Origin: Mycoplasmatota bacterium
GTDB lineage: Bacteria; Bacillota_I; Bacilli_A; Izemoplasmatales; Izemoplasmataceae
NCBI GenBank assembly: GCA_030636545.1
Contig: DAOVWR010000021.1
Location: 1-16,616, forward strand
Length of the DNA: 16,616 nt
Reading direction: 5' to 3'
The notes beneath the pieces are model-generated. The model was given only the letters and a program-made list of their open reading frames with translations. It was not told the DNA's origin and did no database searches. Of this stretch, positions 7,324 through 14,720 are shown piece after piece (within the stretch, counting starts at the first letter, position 1; the number at the start of each line of letters is the position of its first letter). The position numbers were made by a program, and so were the translations under genes.

Positions 7324-8607
7324 ATGTTTAAACTTCCAAAACTAAGTAAGAAAGAGCGTGCCTGGGTTTTATACGACATAGCTAATTCTGCTTTTATTTT
7401 AACAGTAATTACGGTTTTATTTCCAATTTTATATAACGAAGTTTATATGAGTCAAGCAGGTGCAGATTGGACAACAGGATCGGCAATATTTAAGTATTTA
7501 ACAAGTGCTTTAGCTTTAACTGTAGCATTATTAAGCCCAGTTATTGGAGCATGGTCTAATTATCGCGGAAACAAAAGAAAATTCTTTAAGATATTCTTAG
7601 TTATCGGAATAGTTGGTGGGTTTGGGATCGCAATCCCTGGACTTGATTGGTTACTATTATTAGTTATCTTCTCGATTTCAAGTATTGGGTATAACTTAAC
7701 TAACGTAGTATACGATGCGTTCTTAGTAGATGTTACATCTCACGACAAAATGGATGAAATTAGTGCGACAGGATTTGCATGGGGATATATTGGTAGTTTA
7801 GTTCCATTCTTTTTCGGAATGATTCCATATTTCATGGTAACATTCGGTATGTTAGATGCATCTTTAGGGCATTTAGCAATGAGTTTTGCATTTATAGTCG
7901 CTGTTGCTTGGTGGTTATATTATTCATTACCAATATTAAGAGATGTTGAACAAACATATAGTATTGATAGTAGTGAAAATACGCTTTTACAATCTTTAAA
8001 AAGATTAGGTAAAACATTTAAAGATATTAGAGCTTATCGTTATATTTTCTTATTCTTAATTGCGTATTTACTTTATATTGATGTTGTAAATACAGTTATT
8101 AGATTAGCTGTTAATATAGGTACCGACCTTAATGTTAGTGCTCCAGTATTATTAGGAGTGGTAATATTAGTTCAATTTATTGGATTCCCATCAGCAATTA
8201 TTTATGGTCGTTTAACTACACGCTTTGGTGGAAAGAAAATGATTTTTTACGGAATCTTAGTTTATGCTTTAAGTATTTACGTTGTAAGTTTAATCGTTAG
8301 TCCTGAAACTACATATTTAATGTGGATTGTTGGTATACTTATTGGTACTGCTCAAGGTGGTATTCAATCAGTTAGTAGAAGTTATTTTGCTAAGATGGTA
8401 CCAAAAGAAAAAGCAAATGATTTCTTCGGGTTCTTTAGTGTATTTGGTAGATTTGGAGGAATTATCTCTCCATTTATCTTGGCTTCTTTGGCATTATATT
8501 TTGGTAAACCAACAAATGAAGCTGTACTATTTTTATTAGCACCACTACTTGTTGCTAGTATTATTTTAATATTTGTTAAGCCTGAAAAAGCTACATACGT
8601 TGAATAA
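7324..8607 (+). CDS. MFS transporter, UMF1 (Atg22-like) family
   Basis: A 427-residue integral membrane protein with about 12 hydrophobic segments and a short cytoplasmic N-terminus. The family signature YDIANSAF (17-24) at the entry to the first helix, the conserved VVYDAFLVDVT (128-138) and SATGFAWGYIGSL (147-159) identify the UMF1 group of the major facilitator superfamily, whose eukaryotic relative Atg22 exports amino acids from the vacuole. The bacterial substrate is not known, so transport of amino acids or other small molecules is only an inference. The ATG at 7324 follows GGAGAG with good spacing. Its last bases overlap the start of maf, so the two genes form a small operon ending at the terminator after maf. 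Confidence 0.88.
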   Translation: MFKLPKLSKKERAWVLYDIANSAFILTVITVLFPILYNEVYMSQAGADWTTGSAIFKYLTSALALTVALLSPVIGAWSNYRGNKRKFFKIFLVIGIVGGFGIAIPGLDWLLLLVIFSISSIGYNLTNVVYDAFLVDVTSHDKMDEISATGFAWGYIGSLVPFFFGMIPYFMVTFGMLDASLGHLAMSFAFIVAVAWWLYYSLPILRDVEQTYSIDSSENTLLQSLKRLGKTFKDIRAYRYIFLFLIAYLLYIDVVNTVIRLAVNIGTDLNVSAPVLLGVVILVQFIGFPSAIIYGRLTTRFGGKKMIFYGILVYALSIYVVSLIVSPETTYLMWIVGILIGTAQGGIQSVSRSYFAKMVPKEKANDFFGFFSVFGRFGGIISPFILASLALYFGKPTNEAVLFLLAPLLVASIILIFVKPEKATYVE

Positions 8608-9166
8608 TAAAGATAGAAAATTTATTCTTGCTAGTAAATCACCTAGGAGAATTGAGTTGCTTAAAGTATTAGATATTGATTTTACAGTGATTCCTAGTAA
8701 GATACCTGAAGAAATTAATAAAGATCTTACAAATGAAGAAGTTGTTATGGATATAGCTCTGAAAAAAGCTGAAGATATAAGCAGTAGAAATCCTGACGAT
8801 TACGTACTTGGCTTTGATACTTTAGTTATTCTTGATGGTGTTCCTTTAGGGAAACCAGTTGACGAGCTAGATGCTGTTAGAATGTTAAAGTTATTAAGTG
8901 GTAAAACACATACAGTATTAACTGGGTGTGCTATTGTAAATAATATTTATAGAGATTCTTTCTATAGTTCTACAGATGTAACATTTTATGATATGTCTGA
9001 TGAAGAAATACAGGAATATGTTGATACAAAAGAACCACTAGACAAAGCAGGGGCTTATGGTATTCAAGCATATGGATCTAAATTTATTAAAGAAGTAAAA
9101 GGTGATTATTTTACAATAGTAGGATTACCAATCGCAAAATTATATAAGAAGTTAAAAGAACTATAA
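8600..9166 (+). CDS. maf: Maf family nucleoside triphosphate pyrophosphatase
   Basis: Cytoplasmic house-cleaning enzyme that hydrolyses dTTP, UTP or modified nucleotides to the monophosphate and pyrophosphate; in B. subtilis Maf is also linked to septum inhibition. With the start chosen here it has 188 residues, the family norm. Motifs are FILASKSPRR (8-17), the catalytic aspartate D73 in GFDT, GKP (84-86), and DKAGAYGIQ (149-157). There is no ATG near the start. I take TTG at 8600-8602, which overlaps the transporter stop by 8 bases and gives the typical Maf N-terminus; TTG at 8573 would add 9 residues. No clear ribosome binding site precedes either, so translation is probably coupled to the upstream gene. 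The dTTP/UTP-type preference is inferred from the family. Confidence 0.9.
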   Translation: MNNKDRKFILASKSPRRIELLKVLDIDFTVIPSKIPEEINKDLTNEEVVMDIALKKAEDISSRNPDDYVLGFDTLVILDGVPLGKPVDELDAVRMLKLLSGKTHTVLTGCAIVNNIYRDSFYSSTDVTFYDMSDEEIQEYVDTKEPLDKAGAYGIQAYGSKFIKEVKGDYFTIVGLPIAKLYKKLKEL

Positions 9167-9190
9167 AGAGACCTTAACTGGTCTCTTTTT
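9165..9190 (+). terminator. Terminator of the transporter-maf operon
   Basis: A 9-bp stem AAAGAGACC/GGTCTCTTT (9165-9173 with 9180-9188) and a 6-base loop, ending in a T run. The first arm starts within the maf stop codon. Confidence 0.87.
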
Positions 9191-9210
9191 ATTGGATAAC
9201 TATATTTTTC

Positions 9211-9240
9211 TTGTAGTTTGGTGTAAAATAAATGTATGAT
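9211..9240 (+). promoter_or_regulatory. Possible promoter of the LytTR/beta-propeller operon
   Basis: TTGTAG (9211-9216) and TATGAT (9235-9240) with an 18-base gap, about 70 bases before the LytTR ATG. Both boxes are imperfect. I could not find a clear LytTR-type direct repeat in the leader by eye. Confidence 0.3.
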
Positions 9241-9309
9241 ACCGTAAAGCTATTTATTTATAGAAAAAGAAGTGATATTCTATGTGTAACTTCAGAAGGA
9301 GGCTATTTT

Positions 9310-9831
9310 ATGTTTAAATTAAAAGTTTCGAAAAGTGAACATAAAATAATAAAAGACAGGTTAAACCTTGTTGAAACAATCAGTTATGATTATATCTTAA
9401 CTGATGACAAGGAATTAGTTGAAGATGATAAAATAAATATCGTTTTCAATTCTTCAGAGATTACCCGAGTAACTAAACTACTTGATTTAATTGTAAGAGG
9501 AGAAGAAATACATATTATCGGAAACAATGAATTTGGACAAAAGAATGTTGAATCTAGAAACTTCTACTATTTCATTGTTGAAAATGAAGATGTATATGGT
9601 GTTTTAAGCAATACAAGATTGTTAATAAAGACAAAATTGTATGAGATAGAAGAATTGCTTAAACATAAAGACTTCATCCGTATTAGTAAATACTGTTTAG
9701 TTAACATTGGTAAAATCGATTACATTAAACCAGCTCTTAACTCTAAGCTCAATCTGTTACTAAAAAACTCTGAACACTTAGAAGTAAACAGAGGATATTT
9801 AAAGGATTTTAAAAAAGCTTTAGAAATTTAA
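9310..9831 (+). CDS. LytTR-domain DNA-binding regulator without receiver domain
   Basis: A 173-residue cytoplasmic protein. Residues about 80-173 look like a LytTR DNA-binding domain: a beta-strand run FYYFIVENEDVYGVLSN (85-101), the helix KLYEIEELLK (109-118), then DFIRISKYCLVNIGKIDYI (121-139), the family's best conserved segment, and EVNRGYLKDFKKAL at the end. The first 75 residues form a small alpha/beta domain that I do not recognise and that is not a response-regulator receiver. The ATG at 9310 has a near-perfect GAAGGAGG site 7 bases upstream; an in-frame ATG at 9232 has none, so the longer frame is rejected. It ends 12 bases before the beta-propeller gene, whose ribosome binding site directly follows its stop, so the pair is an operon. 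It probably regulates this operon or nearby surface genes. Firmicutes LytTR genes of this size are often paired with a membrane-protein gene. Confidence 0.8.
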   Translation: MFKLKVSKSEHKIIKDRLNLVETISYDYILTDDKELVEDDKINIVFNSSEITRVTKLLDLIVRGEEIHIIGNNEFGQKNVESRNFYYFIVENEDVYGVLSNTRLLIKTKLYEIEELLKHKDFIRISKYCLVNIGKIDYIKPALNSKLNLLLKNSEHLEVNRGYLKDFKKALEI

Positions 9832-9843
9832 GGAGGTATCATT

Positions 9844-11958
9844 ATGTTATTTTTATTAAACAATCCAGGTATTGCTTTTATCTTATTAGTAGTTATTGGA
9901 TTCACAGTTTTAATGGGTGCAAAAATATTTGAAGAAATTAAGTTAAATAGTGCACTGTCACTTAAACAAAGACAAATGAGAATCAGTACACCGCTTAAGA
10001 GTTTTAAAACTCGAATTGCTTTAATGTCAAGTGCTGCCTTAGCTCCAGTTGTGGCAGTTGTTATTGTGGCTACAATTGCATTAAGCCCTCAAGCATCATT
10101 ACCAACAGGTGATTTAGTTGCTGTTAATTCAGCAAATGATATTATGGATATCTATACAACTTTCCAAGAAAGAATGGGTTCAAACTATGATACTTTTGGT
10201 TGGGGACTTAGAACTTTTGATGGAACTGTAGGAGCTCCAGAAGCTAATTTTGATACAACAAATGTTCTAACAAGTGACGATGGAACTGAAAACGCAGATT
10301 CAGGAAGTGATGATTATTCAGGTACTAACAACCAAGTTATTGGTGTTGAAGAAATGGATAATGTTCTTACTGATGGTAAGTATATTTACACAATGTATCA
10401 AAATAAAGTTCAAATCTCATTAGCTTATACTACTGTCGATGGACCTGATGTATTAAGTTTATACAAAACATTTACTTTCTCTAATGAAATGTGTTCTGGA
10501 GAACAGTTCTACCCAATGGGTATGTATGTAGATGATGATTACCTAGTAATTATCGGTAACCAATACAATTTTGAATGTAAAGATTATGAAACTGAACCAG
10601 GTGATGACGAAGGTGGAGAAACAGAGCCATCTTATATCGAACCATATTATTGGCATCAAAATAGTAGCCACATTAAAGTATTAGTATTTGATAAAAATAA
10701 TGACTTTGAATTACAAGACGAATACTTAATGAATGGGTATTTTACTGGTACAAGAAAGATAGAAAATAATTTATACATCGTAACAAACAATTATATTCCT
10801 TTCTATGATGAAGATGTAGATATTGATTACTACTTATCAGAATATTCAGTAAACGGACAAGTTACAAAAGCAACTTATGAAGATGTAGTTTATATTGAAG
10901 GATCTAATCCTAATTCATTTACTACTTTCTATGGTATTGATTTAGATACTACACAAGTAGATATGGAAACAATTTTAGGAGATAGTGGATATAACTTATA
11001 TGTTTCAAACGAAAATATCTATTTAGTTGGATCTGTTTACTACTTCTGGCCAATGGTTGATTATGTTGAAGTAGAAGAACCAGTTTATGAATCAAAAACA
11101 GCAATTATGAAAGTTGCAATTGATGATGGAGAAGTAGAGTACAAAGGAACTGGTATGGTAAGTGGATACACATTAAATCAATTTTCAATAGACGAATATA
11201 ATGGATATTTAAGAATCACTACAACATCAGGTTGGGGTGAAGAAACAAATAATAGACTATATGTATTAGATGAAAATTTAGTTGTAGTAGCACTACTTGA
11301 AAACTTAGGTAAACCTAATGAACAAATTAAATCTACAAGATTTGTTGGAGATTATGCTTACTTAGTTACATTTGAACAAACTGATCCATTCTATGTAATT
11401 AATTTAACTGATCCAACTGACCCAGTAATTGAAGGTGAATTAGAAATTCCTGGATTTAGTACTTATCTACAACCGCTAGGTGAAGACTTTATGTTAGGAA
11501 TTGGATTTGGAGATAATAGTGGTGGAACACAAGGACTAAAAATCTCTATTTACGATATAAGTGACAAATCAAATCCATTTGTATTTGATGAAATTATCTT
11601 TGATTATTCAGAATTCGGATGGGCAAACAGTACAGTTACTTATAACCATAAAGATTTACTTGTAAGTTTATCTAAAGGAATTATCGCACTTCCATTCACT
11701 ACTTATAATTTTGGAGATAGTGGATATAGTTATACTAGTGGAATCCTAGTTTACAATATCGATTTAGTAACTGGATTTACATTTAACGGATATGTTACAC
11801 ATGCTGCTGATTCTGCAGATGCTGAGTCTGCATATGATGTATATGTTTATAAGAGTAAATTTATTGATGATTATTTCTACACAATCTCAAATAAATATAT
11901 TAAAGTATCAACAATCGAAGATACACAAACAATACTTGATTCAATAGATTTAAACTAG
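9844..11958 (+). CDS. Membrane-anchored secreted beta-propeller protein (Beta_propel, PF09826-like)
   Basis: A 704-residue protein with two N-terminal membrane helices (about 9-26 and 57-80) joined by a Lys/Arg-rich loop (33-57). By the positive-inside rule this loop is cytoplasmic and the large C-terminal part (from about 82) lies outside the cell. The segment from about 158 (SGTNNQVIGVEEMDNV, then TDGKYIYTM) matches the entry motif of the secreted beta-propeller family, normally SxTNxQxxGVDEADxVKTDG. Repeated blade-like stretches follow, such as YLVTFEQTDPFYVINLTDPT and ISIYDISDKSNPFVFDE. The exterior part is strongly acidic, with an Asp/Glu/Gly insert near residues 253-265. Function is unknown; family members occur in archaea and Firmicutes. 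The second gene after the LytTR regulator, with GGAGGT 7 bases before the ATG. It could be a surface sensor or a binding protein. Confidence 0.82.
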   Translation: MLFLLNNPGIAFILLVVIGFTVLMGAKIFEEIKLNSALSLKQRQMRISTPLKSFKTRIALMSSAALAPVVAVVIVATIALSPQASLPTGDLVAVNSANDIMDIYTTFQERMGSNYDTFGWGLRTFDGTVGAPEANFDTTNVLTSDDGTENADSGSDDYSGTNNQVIGVEEMDNVLTDGKYIYTMYQNKVQISLAYTTVDGPDVLSLYKTFTFSNEMCSGEQFYPMGMYVDDDYLVIIGNQYNFECKDYETEPGDDEGGETEPSYIEPYYWHQNSSHIKVLVFDKNNDFELQDEYLMNGYFTGTRKIENNLYIVTNNYIPFYDEDVDIDYYLSEYSVNGQVTKATYEDVVYIEGSNPNSFTTFYGIDLDTTQVDMETILGDSGYNLYVSNENIYLVGSVYYFWPMVDYVEVEEPVYESKTAIMKVAIDDGEVEYKGTGMVSGYTLNQFSIDEYNGYLRITTTSGWGEETNNRLYVLDENLVVVALLENLGKPNEQIKSTRFVGDYAYLVTFEQTDPFYVINLTDPTDPVIEGELEIPGFSTYLQPLGEDFMLGIGFGDNSGGTQGLKISIYDISDKSNPFVFDEIIFDYSEFGWANSTVTYNHKDLLVSLSKGIIALPFTTYNFGDSGYSYTSGILVYNIDLVTGFTFNGYVTHAADSADAESAYDVYVYKSKFIDDYFYTISNKYIKVSTIEDTQTILDSIDLN

Positions 11959-11963
11959 AATAA

Positions 11964-11991
11964 AAAAATAATCGCCCATTGGACGATTATT
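11964..11991. terminator. Bidirectional terminator between the beta-propeller and malic enzyme genes
   Basis: Stem AATAATCG/CGATTATT (11967-11974 with 11984-11991), one mismatch, then two C-G pairs and a 3-base loop. A-rich and T-rich flanks on both sides give a T run in either direction. The convergent stop codons lie on each side (TAG 11956-11958 plus strand, TAA 11993-11995 minus strand). Confidence 0.82.
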
Positions 11992-11992
11992 T

Positions 11993-13186
11993 TTATTTGC
12001 GATATATTTTTAATCTTATTACTTCATCACTAACAGCTTTTGCAACAGCCTTCACAACTCTTTTATCAAATGGAGAAGGGATAATATAATCTCTTTTTAA
12101 TTCTTCATCTTTAATAATATAAGCAATTGCCTTAGCAGCATGTAACTTCATACTTTCAGTAATTTTAGTAGACTTGGAATCTAAAGCTCCTCTAAATAAG
12201 CCAGGAAAAGCTAAAACATTATTTATTTGATTTGGATAATCTGATCTACCTGTTCCAATGATATAAGCGTTTGCTTCTAATGCGTCTTCAACACTAATTT
12301 CAGGATCAGGATTTGCCATCGCAAAGATGAATGGATCTTTATTCATAGATCTAACCATATCTTTAGTTACTAGGTTTTTTGCTGAAACACCTATAAAGAC
12401 ATCTTTGTTTTCTATTAAAGCCTTTAGAGAGTCATTTTGAAGGTTTGTAGGGAAACTAATAACCGATTGATCTATCAGCTCTTTTTCGGAGAATGAGTAA
12501 TTGTCATATTTAGATTTTAGAATTACTCCTTCCATATTATAGCCATAAACTTTTTTTACGCCGACATCTTTTAATAATCGAGCTATTGAACTTCCAGCAG
12601 CACCAGTGCCACTAAGAACAACTTCAAGATCTTCAAGTCTTCTGTTAGTTAATCTACAAGCATTGATAAGAGCGGCAATGGTAACAATTGCCGTACCATG
12701 TTGATCATCATGGAAAACAGGTATATCTAGTTCTTCCTTTAATCTTCTTTCAATGAAAACACAGTTTGGTGCACTAATATCTTCTAAGTTTATTCCGCCA
12801 AATGATGGTGATATATTTTTTACGATTGAAATAATTTCTTCTGGATCTTGAGTATTAAGACATATTGGGAAAGCATCTACTCCAGCAAATTCTTTGAATA
12901 GAATTGCTTTTCCTTCCATTACCGGCAAGCTAGCATGAGGGCCAATATTGCCTAGTCCTAGAACTGCGCTACCATCTGTGACGATAGCTATCATGTTTCC
13001 TTTAGCAGTATACTTATAAATATCTTCAGGATTATCTTTGATTTTTAGACAAGGTTCTGCGACACCTGGACTATATGCTAAAGATAAATCATCACTAGTT
13101 TCAACTCTTATCTTTGAGATAACCTCAATCTTGCCTCTGTTATCTTCGTGGAGTTTTAGACTTCTTTGTTTTAAGTTATTTTTCAT
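11993..13186 (-). CDS. Malic enzyme (malate dehydrogenase, oxaloacetate-decarboxylating, short form)
   Basis: A 397-residue cytoplasmic enzyme that oxidises and decarboxylates malate to pyruvate and CO2 with reduction of NAD+ or NADP+. Motifs are AYSPGVAEP (37-45) with catalytic Y38, TDGSAVLGLGNIGP (70-83), EGKAILFKEFAGVDAFPI (91-108) with catalytic K93, metal ligands in NLEDI (133-137) and FHDDQHGTAIV (158-168), and a Rossmann nucleotide loop GTGAAGSS (193-200). It lacks the C-terminal phosphotransacetylase-like domain of MaeB. The ATG at 13184-13186 follows AAGGAT with good spacing; the longer frame lies inside the fumarase gene. The start overlaps the end of the fumarase beta gene by 11 bases, so translation is probably coupled. 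Cofactor choice cannot be read by eye. Confidence 0.94.
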   Translation of the reverse strand: MKNNLKQRSLKLHEDNRGKIEVISKIRVETSDDLSLAYSPGVAEPCLKIKDNPEDIYKYTAKGNMIAIVTDGSAVLGLGNIGPHASLPVMEGKAILFKEFAGVDAFPICLNTQDPEEIISIVKNISPSFGGINLEDISAPNCVFIERRLKEELDIPVFHDDQHGTAIVTIAALINACRLTNRRLEDLEVVLSGTGAAGSSIARLLKDVGVKKVYGYNMEGVILKSKYDNYSFSEKELIDQSVISFPTNLQNDSLKALIENKDVFIGVSAKNLVTKDMVRSMNKDPFIFAMANPDPEISVEDALEANAYIIGTGRSDYPNQINNVLAFPGLFRGALDSKSTKITESMKLHAAKAIAYIIKDEELKRDYIIPSPFDKRVVKAVAKAVSDEVIRLKIYRK

Positions 13187-13703
13187 GATTACTATCCTTG
13201 AAAATATTATTTCCATAAATATCATAAGCTACAAAACAAGGGAAATCCTCAACTTCTAATTTATAGACTGCCTCAGCACCTAAATCTTCATACATAACGA
13301 GGGTGCTTTTTTTAATTTTACTACTCATAAGAGCTCCAGCACCACCAGTAGTGATTAAATAAACGGCATTATTTTTAATCATTTCATGTCTAAACTCTTC
13401 ACTTCTATCGCCTTTTCCAATCATTATCTTAAGGCCTTTTTCCATAAGTGGGACAGCTAGTTTATCCATTCGATAACTTGATGTAGGACCACTTGCCCCA
13501 ATGGCATAACCTTCTCTTTTTGGAGTTGGTCCAACATAATATATAACACTACCAGCAATTTCAAATTCTAGATTTTCTTCTTTAATTAATCTTGTGTGAG
13601 CCTGATCTCTTGCTGTATAAATAGTTCCTGTAATTAGTACTTTTTCACCAACTTTTAGATTTCTTATATCTTTATCTGTGATAGGTGTGTTTAATCTAAT
13701 CAT
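13176..13703 (-). CDS. Fumarate hydratase class I, beta subunit (C-terminal type)
   Basis: A 175-residue subunit of the two-part, oxygen-sensitive class I fumarase, which hydrates fumarate to L-malate in the cytoplasm. Family motifs are VLITGTIYTARDQAHTRL (22-39), GPTPKREGYAIGASGPTSS (58-76) followed by YRMD, and the glycine-rich ITTGGAGALM. In E. coli FumA this part is fused to the alpha part; here they are separate. Its ATG overlaps the alpha-subunit TGA (ATGA, 13700-13703) and its end overlaps malic enzyme by 11 bases. The closely related tartrate dehydratase (TtdAB) has the same architecture, so substrate assignment rests mainly on the malic enzyme neighbour. Confidence 0.9.
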   Translation of the reverse strand: MIRLNTPITDKDIRNLKVGEKVLITGTIYTARDQAHTRLIKEENLEFEIAGSVIYYVGPTPKREGYAIGASGPTSSYRMDKLAVPLMEKGLKIMIGKGDRSEEFRHEMIKNNAVYLITTGGAGALMSSKIKKSTLVMYEDLGAEAVYKLEVEDFPCFVAYDIYGNNIFKDSNHEK

Positions 13704-14539
13704 AATTCCACCTCAGTGTGTCTTGCTGAGTGACATTGAATATTTATCGCAACAGGTAAACTTGCGATATGCATCGGGTAGTAATTTATTTTAACTGCTA
13801 AACATGTTGTATTTCCACCAACACCCATGGGACCAACACCTAAAGCATTTATTTCGTTATATAAATCTTCTTCAAGTTTCTTAATTGTTTTATCATCACT
13901 ACAGTCATCTAAATCTCTAAAGATGGCTTCTTTGGCAAGCTGAGCACTTTTCTCAAGATTTCCACCAATACCAATACCAACAATAAGAGGAGGACATGGT
14001 TTTCCACCAGCATTAAATATCGTATCTAATACTAACTGTTTAACACCTTCAATTCCCTCTGTAGGAGTAAGCATTGTGACTTTACTCATATTTTCACTAC
14101 CGCCACCTTTAGCGGCAATTTTCATTTTTATCTTATCTCCTTGGATTATTTTTGTATGAATAATCGCAGGAGTATTATCTAATGTATTAACACGGTTAAA
14201 TGGATGGGTCACCATTGATTTACGCAAATAACCTTCAAGATAACCTTGTCTTACACCTTCATTAATTGCTTCATAAATATCACCTTCATAAGTGACATTA
14301 TTTCCTACTTCTAATAAAACAACAACAACGCCAGTATCTTGACATAAAGGAATATTACCTTCTTTAGCAATTTCTTGATTTTCAAGAATATCTGAAAGAA
14401 TAGATTTTGATAAGTCTCTTGTTTCATTTGTTTTTGCTTTTTGAATTAAAGAAACAAGTGATTGATCCAAATTGTAATTAATTTTAATCACAGCTTCTTT
14501 CACTAGTTTCGTAATATCTACTAAATTAATTTGTCGCAT
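13700..14539 (-). CDS. Fumarate hydratase class I, alpha subunit (iron-sulfur)
   Basis: A 279-residue partner of the beta subunit that carries the catalytic [4Fe-4S] cluster. Conserved parts are IPLCQDTG (63-70) with C66, KGGGSENMSKV (144-154), GGKPCPP (178-184) with C182, GPMGVGGNTTC (236-246) and a C-terminal INIQCHSARH (266-274) with C269; C66, C182 and C269 are the likely cluster ligands. The ATG at 14537-14539 is chosen because the upstream in-frame GTG (14546-14548) is part of the AAGGTGA ribosome binding site. It is the first gene of the fumarase-malic enzyme operon, behind a TGn-extended -10. Tartrate dehydratase alpha is the alternative reading. Confidence 0.91.
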   Translation of the reverse strand: MRQINLVDITKLVKEAVIKINYNLDQSLVSLIQKAKTNETRDLSKSILSDILENQEIAKEGNIPLCQDTGVVVVLLEVGNNVTYEGDIYEAINEGVRQGYLEGYLRKSMVTHPFNRVNTLDNTPAIIHTKIIQGDKIKMKIAAKGGGSENMSKVTMLTPTEGIEGVKQLVLDTIFNAGGKPCPPLIVGIGIGGNLEKSAQLAKEAIFRDLDDCSDDKTIKKLEEDLYNEINALGVGPMGVGGNTTCLAVKINYYPMHIASLPVAINIQCHSARHTEVEL

Positions 14540-14566
14540 TATTTTCACCTTCTCTGTCTCTTATTA

Positions 14567-14575
14567 ATTATAACA
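14567..14575 (-). promoter_or_regulatory. Extended -10 promoter element for the fumarase-malic enzyme operon
   Basis: TGTTATAAT on the minus strand, 27 bases before the chosen fumarase alpha ATG. There is no good -35 at standard spacing. The promoter is divergent from that of rpmE across a gap of about 150 very AT-rich bases. Confidence 0.5.
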
Positions 14576-14638
14576 CAATTGTTATTATAGTATATTAAAC
14601 AAAATATTTTTAGGAAATTAAAAAAAGATATATTTTAC

Positions 14639-14667
14639 TTGATTATATAAATATTGTTTGATATAAT
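14639..14667 (+). promoter_or_regulatory. Promoter of rpmE
   Basis: TTGATT (14639-14644), a 17-base spacer and TATAAT (14662-14667) with a TGn extension at 14659-14661. This is the best promoter in the window. Predicted transcription start is near 14673-14675, giving a leader of about 47 bases. Confidence 0.75.
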
Positions 14668-14687
14668 TTGATAGCAATTAAAACTTA

Positions 14688-14703
14688 CTATGGGAAACCA
14701 TGG
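14688..14703 (+). promoter_or_regulatory. GAAA-capped hairpin in the rpmE leader, possible ribosomal-protein autoregulatory element
   Basis: In RNA, CUAUGG (14688-14693) pairs with CCAUGG (14698-14703) around a GAAA tetraloop (14694-14697), giving a 6-bp stem with one U-G pair. It ends 3 bases before the AAGGAG ribosome binding site (14707-14712). Other bacteria control L31 by leader structures, so a binding site for L31 is possible but inferred. Confidence 0.4.
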
Positions 14704-14720
14704 CGGAAGGAGCAATAACG

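Noticed and set aside
8327..8539. 70-residue frame within the transporter gene
   Set aside because: A Leu- and Val-rich frame-shifted reading of a membrane protein; the real frame carries the UMF1 motifs.
9232..9309. N-terminal extension of the LytTR gene by 26 residues
   Set aside because: ATG 9232 overlaps the candidate promoter and lacks a ribosome binding site, while ATG 9310 has GAAGGAGG at ideal spacing.
13187..13225. N-terminal extension of malic enzyme by 13 residues
   Set aside because: It lies inside the fumarase beta gene, adds an unconserved hydrophobic stretch, and the ATG at 13186 has its own AAGGAT site.
13038..13259. 73-residue plus-strand frame across the malic enzyme and fumarase beta junction
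   Set aside because: It is antisense to two conserved genes and has no start signals.
14549..14699. Replication origin or mobile-element end in the AT-rich gap between fumarase and rpmE
   Set aside because: No DnaA-box cluster, inverted terminal repeats or target duplications are visible; two divergent promoters explain the AT richness.
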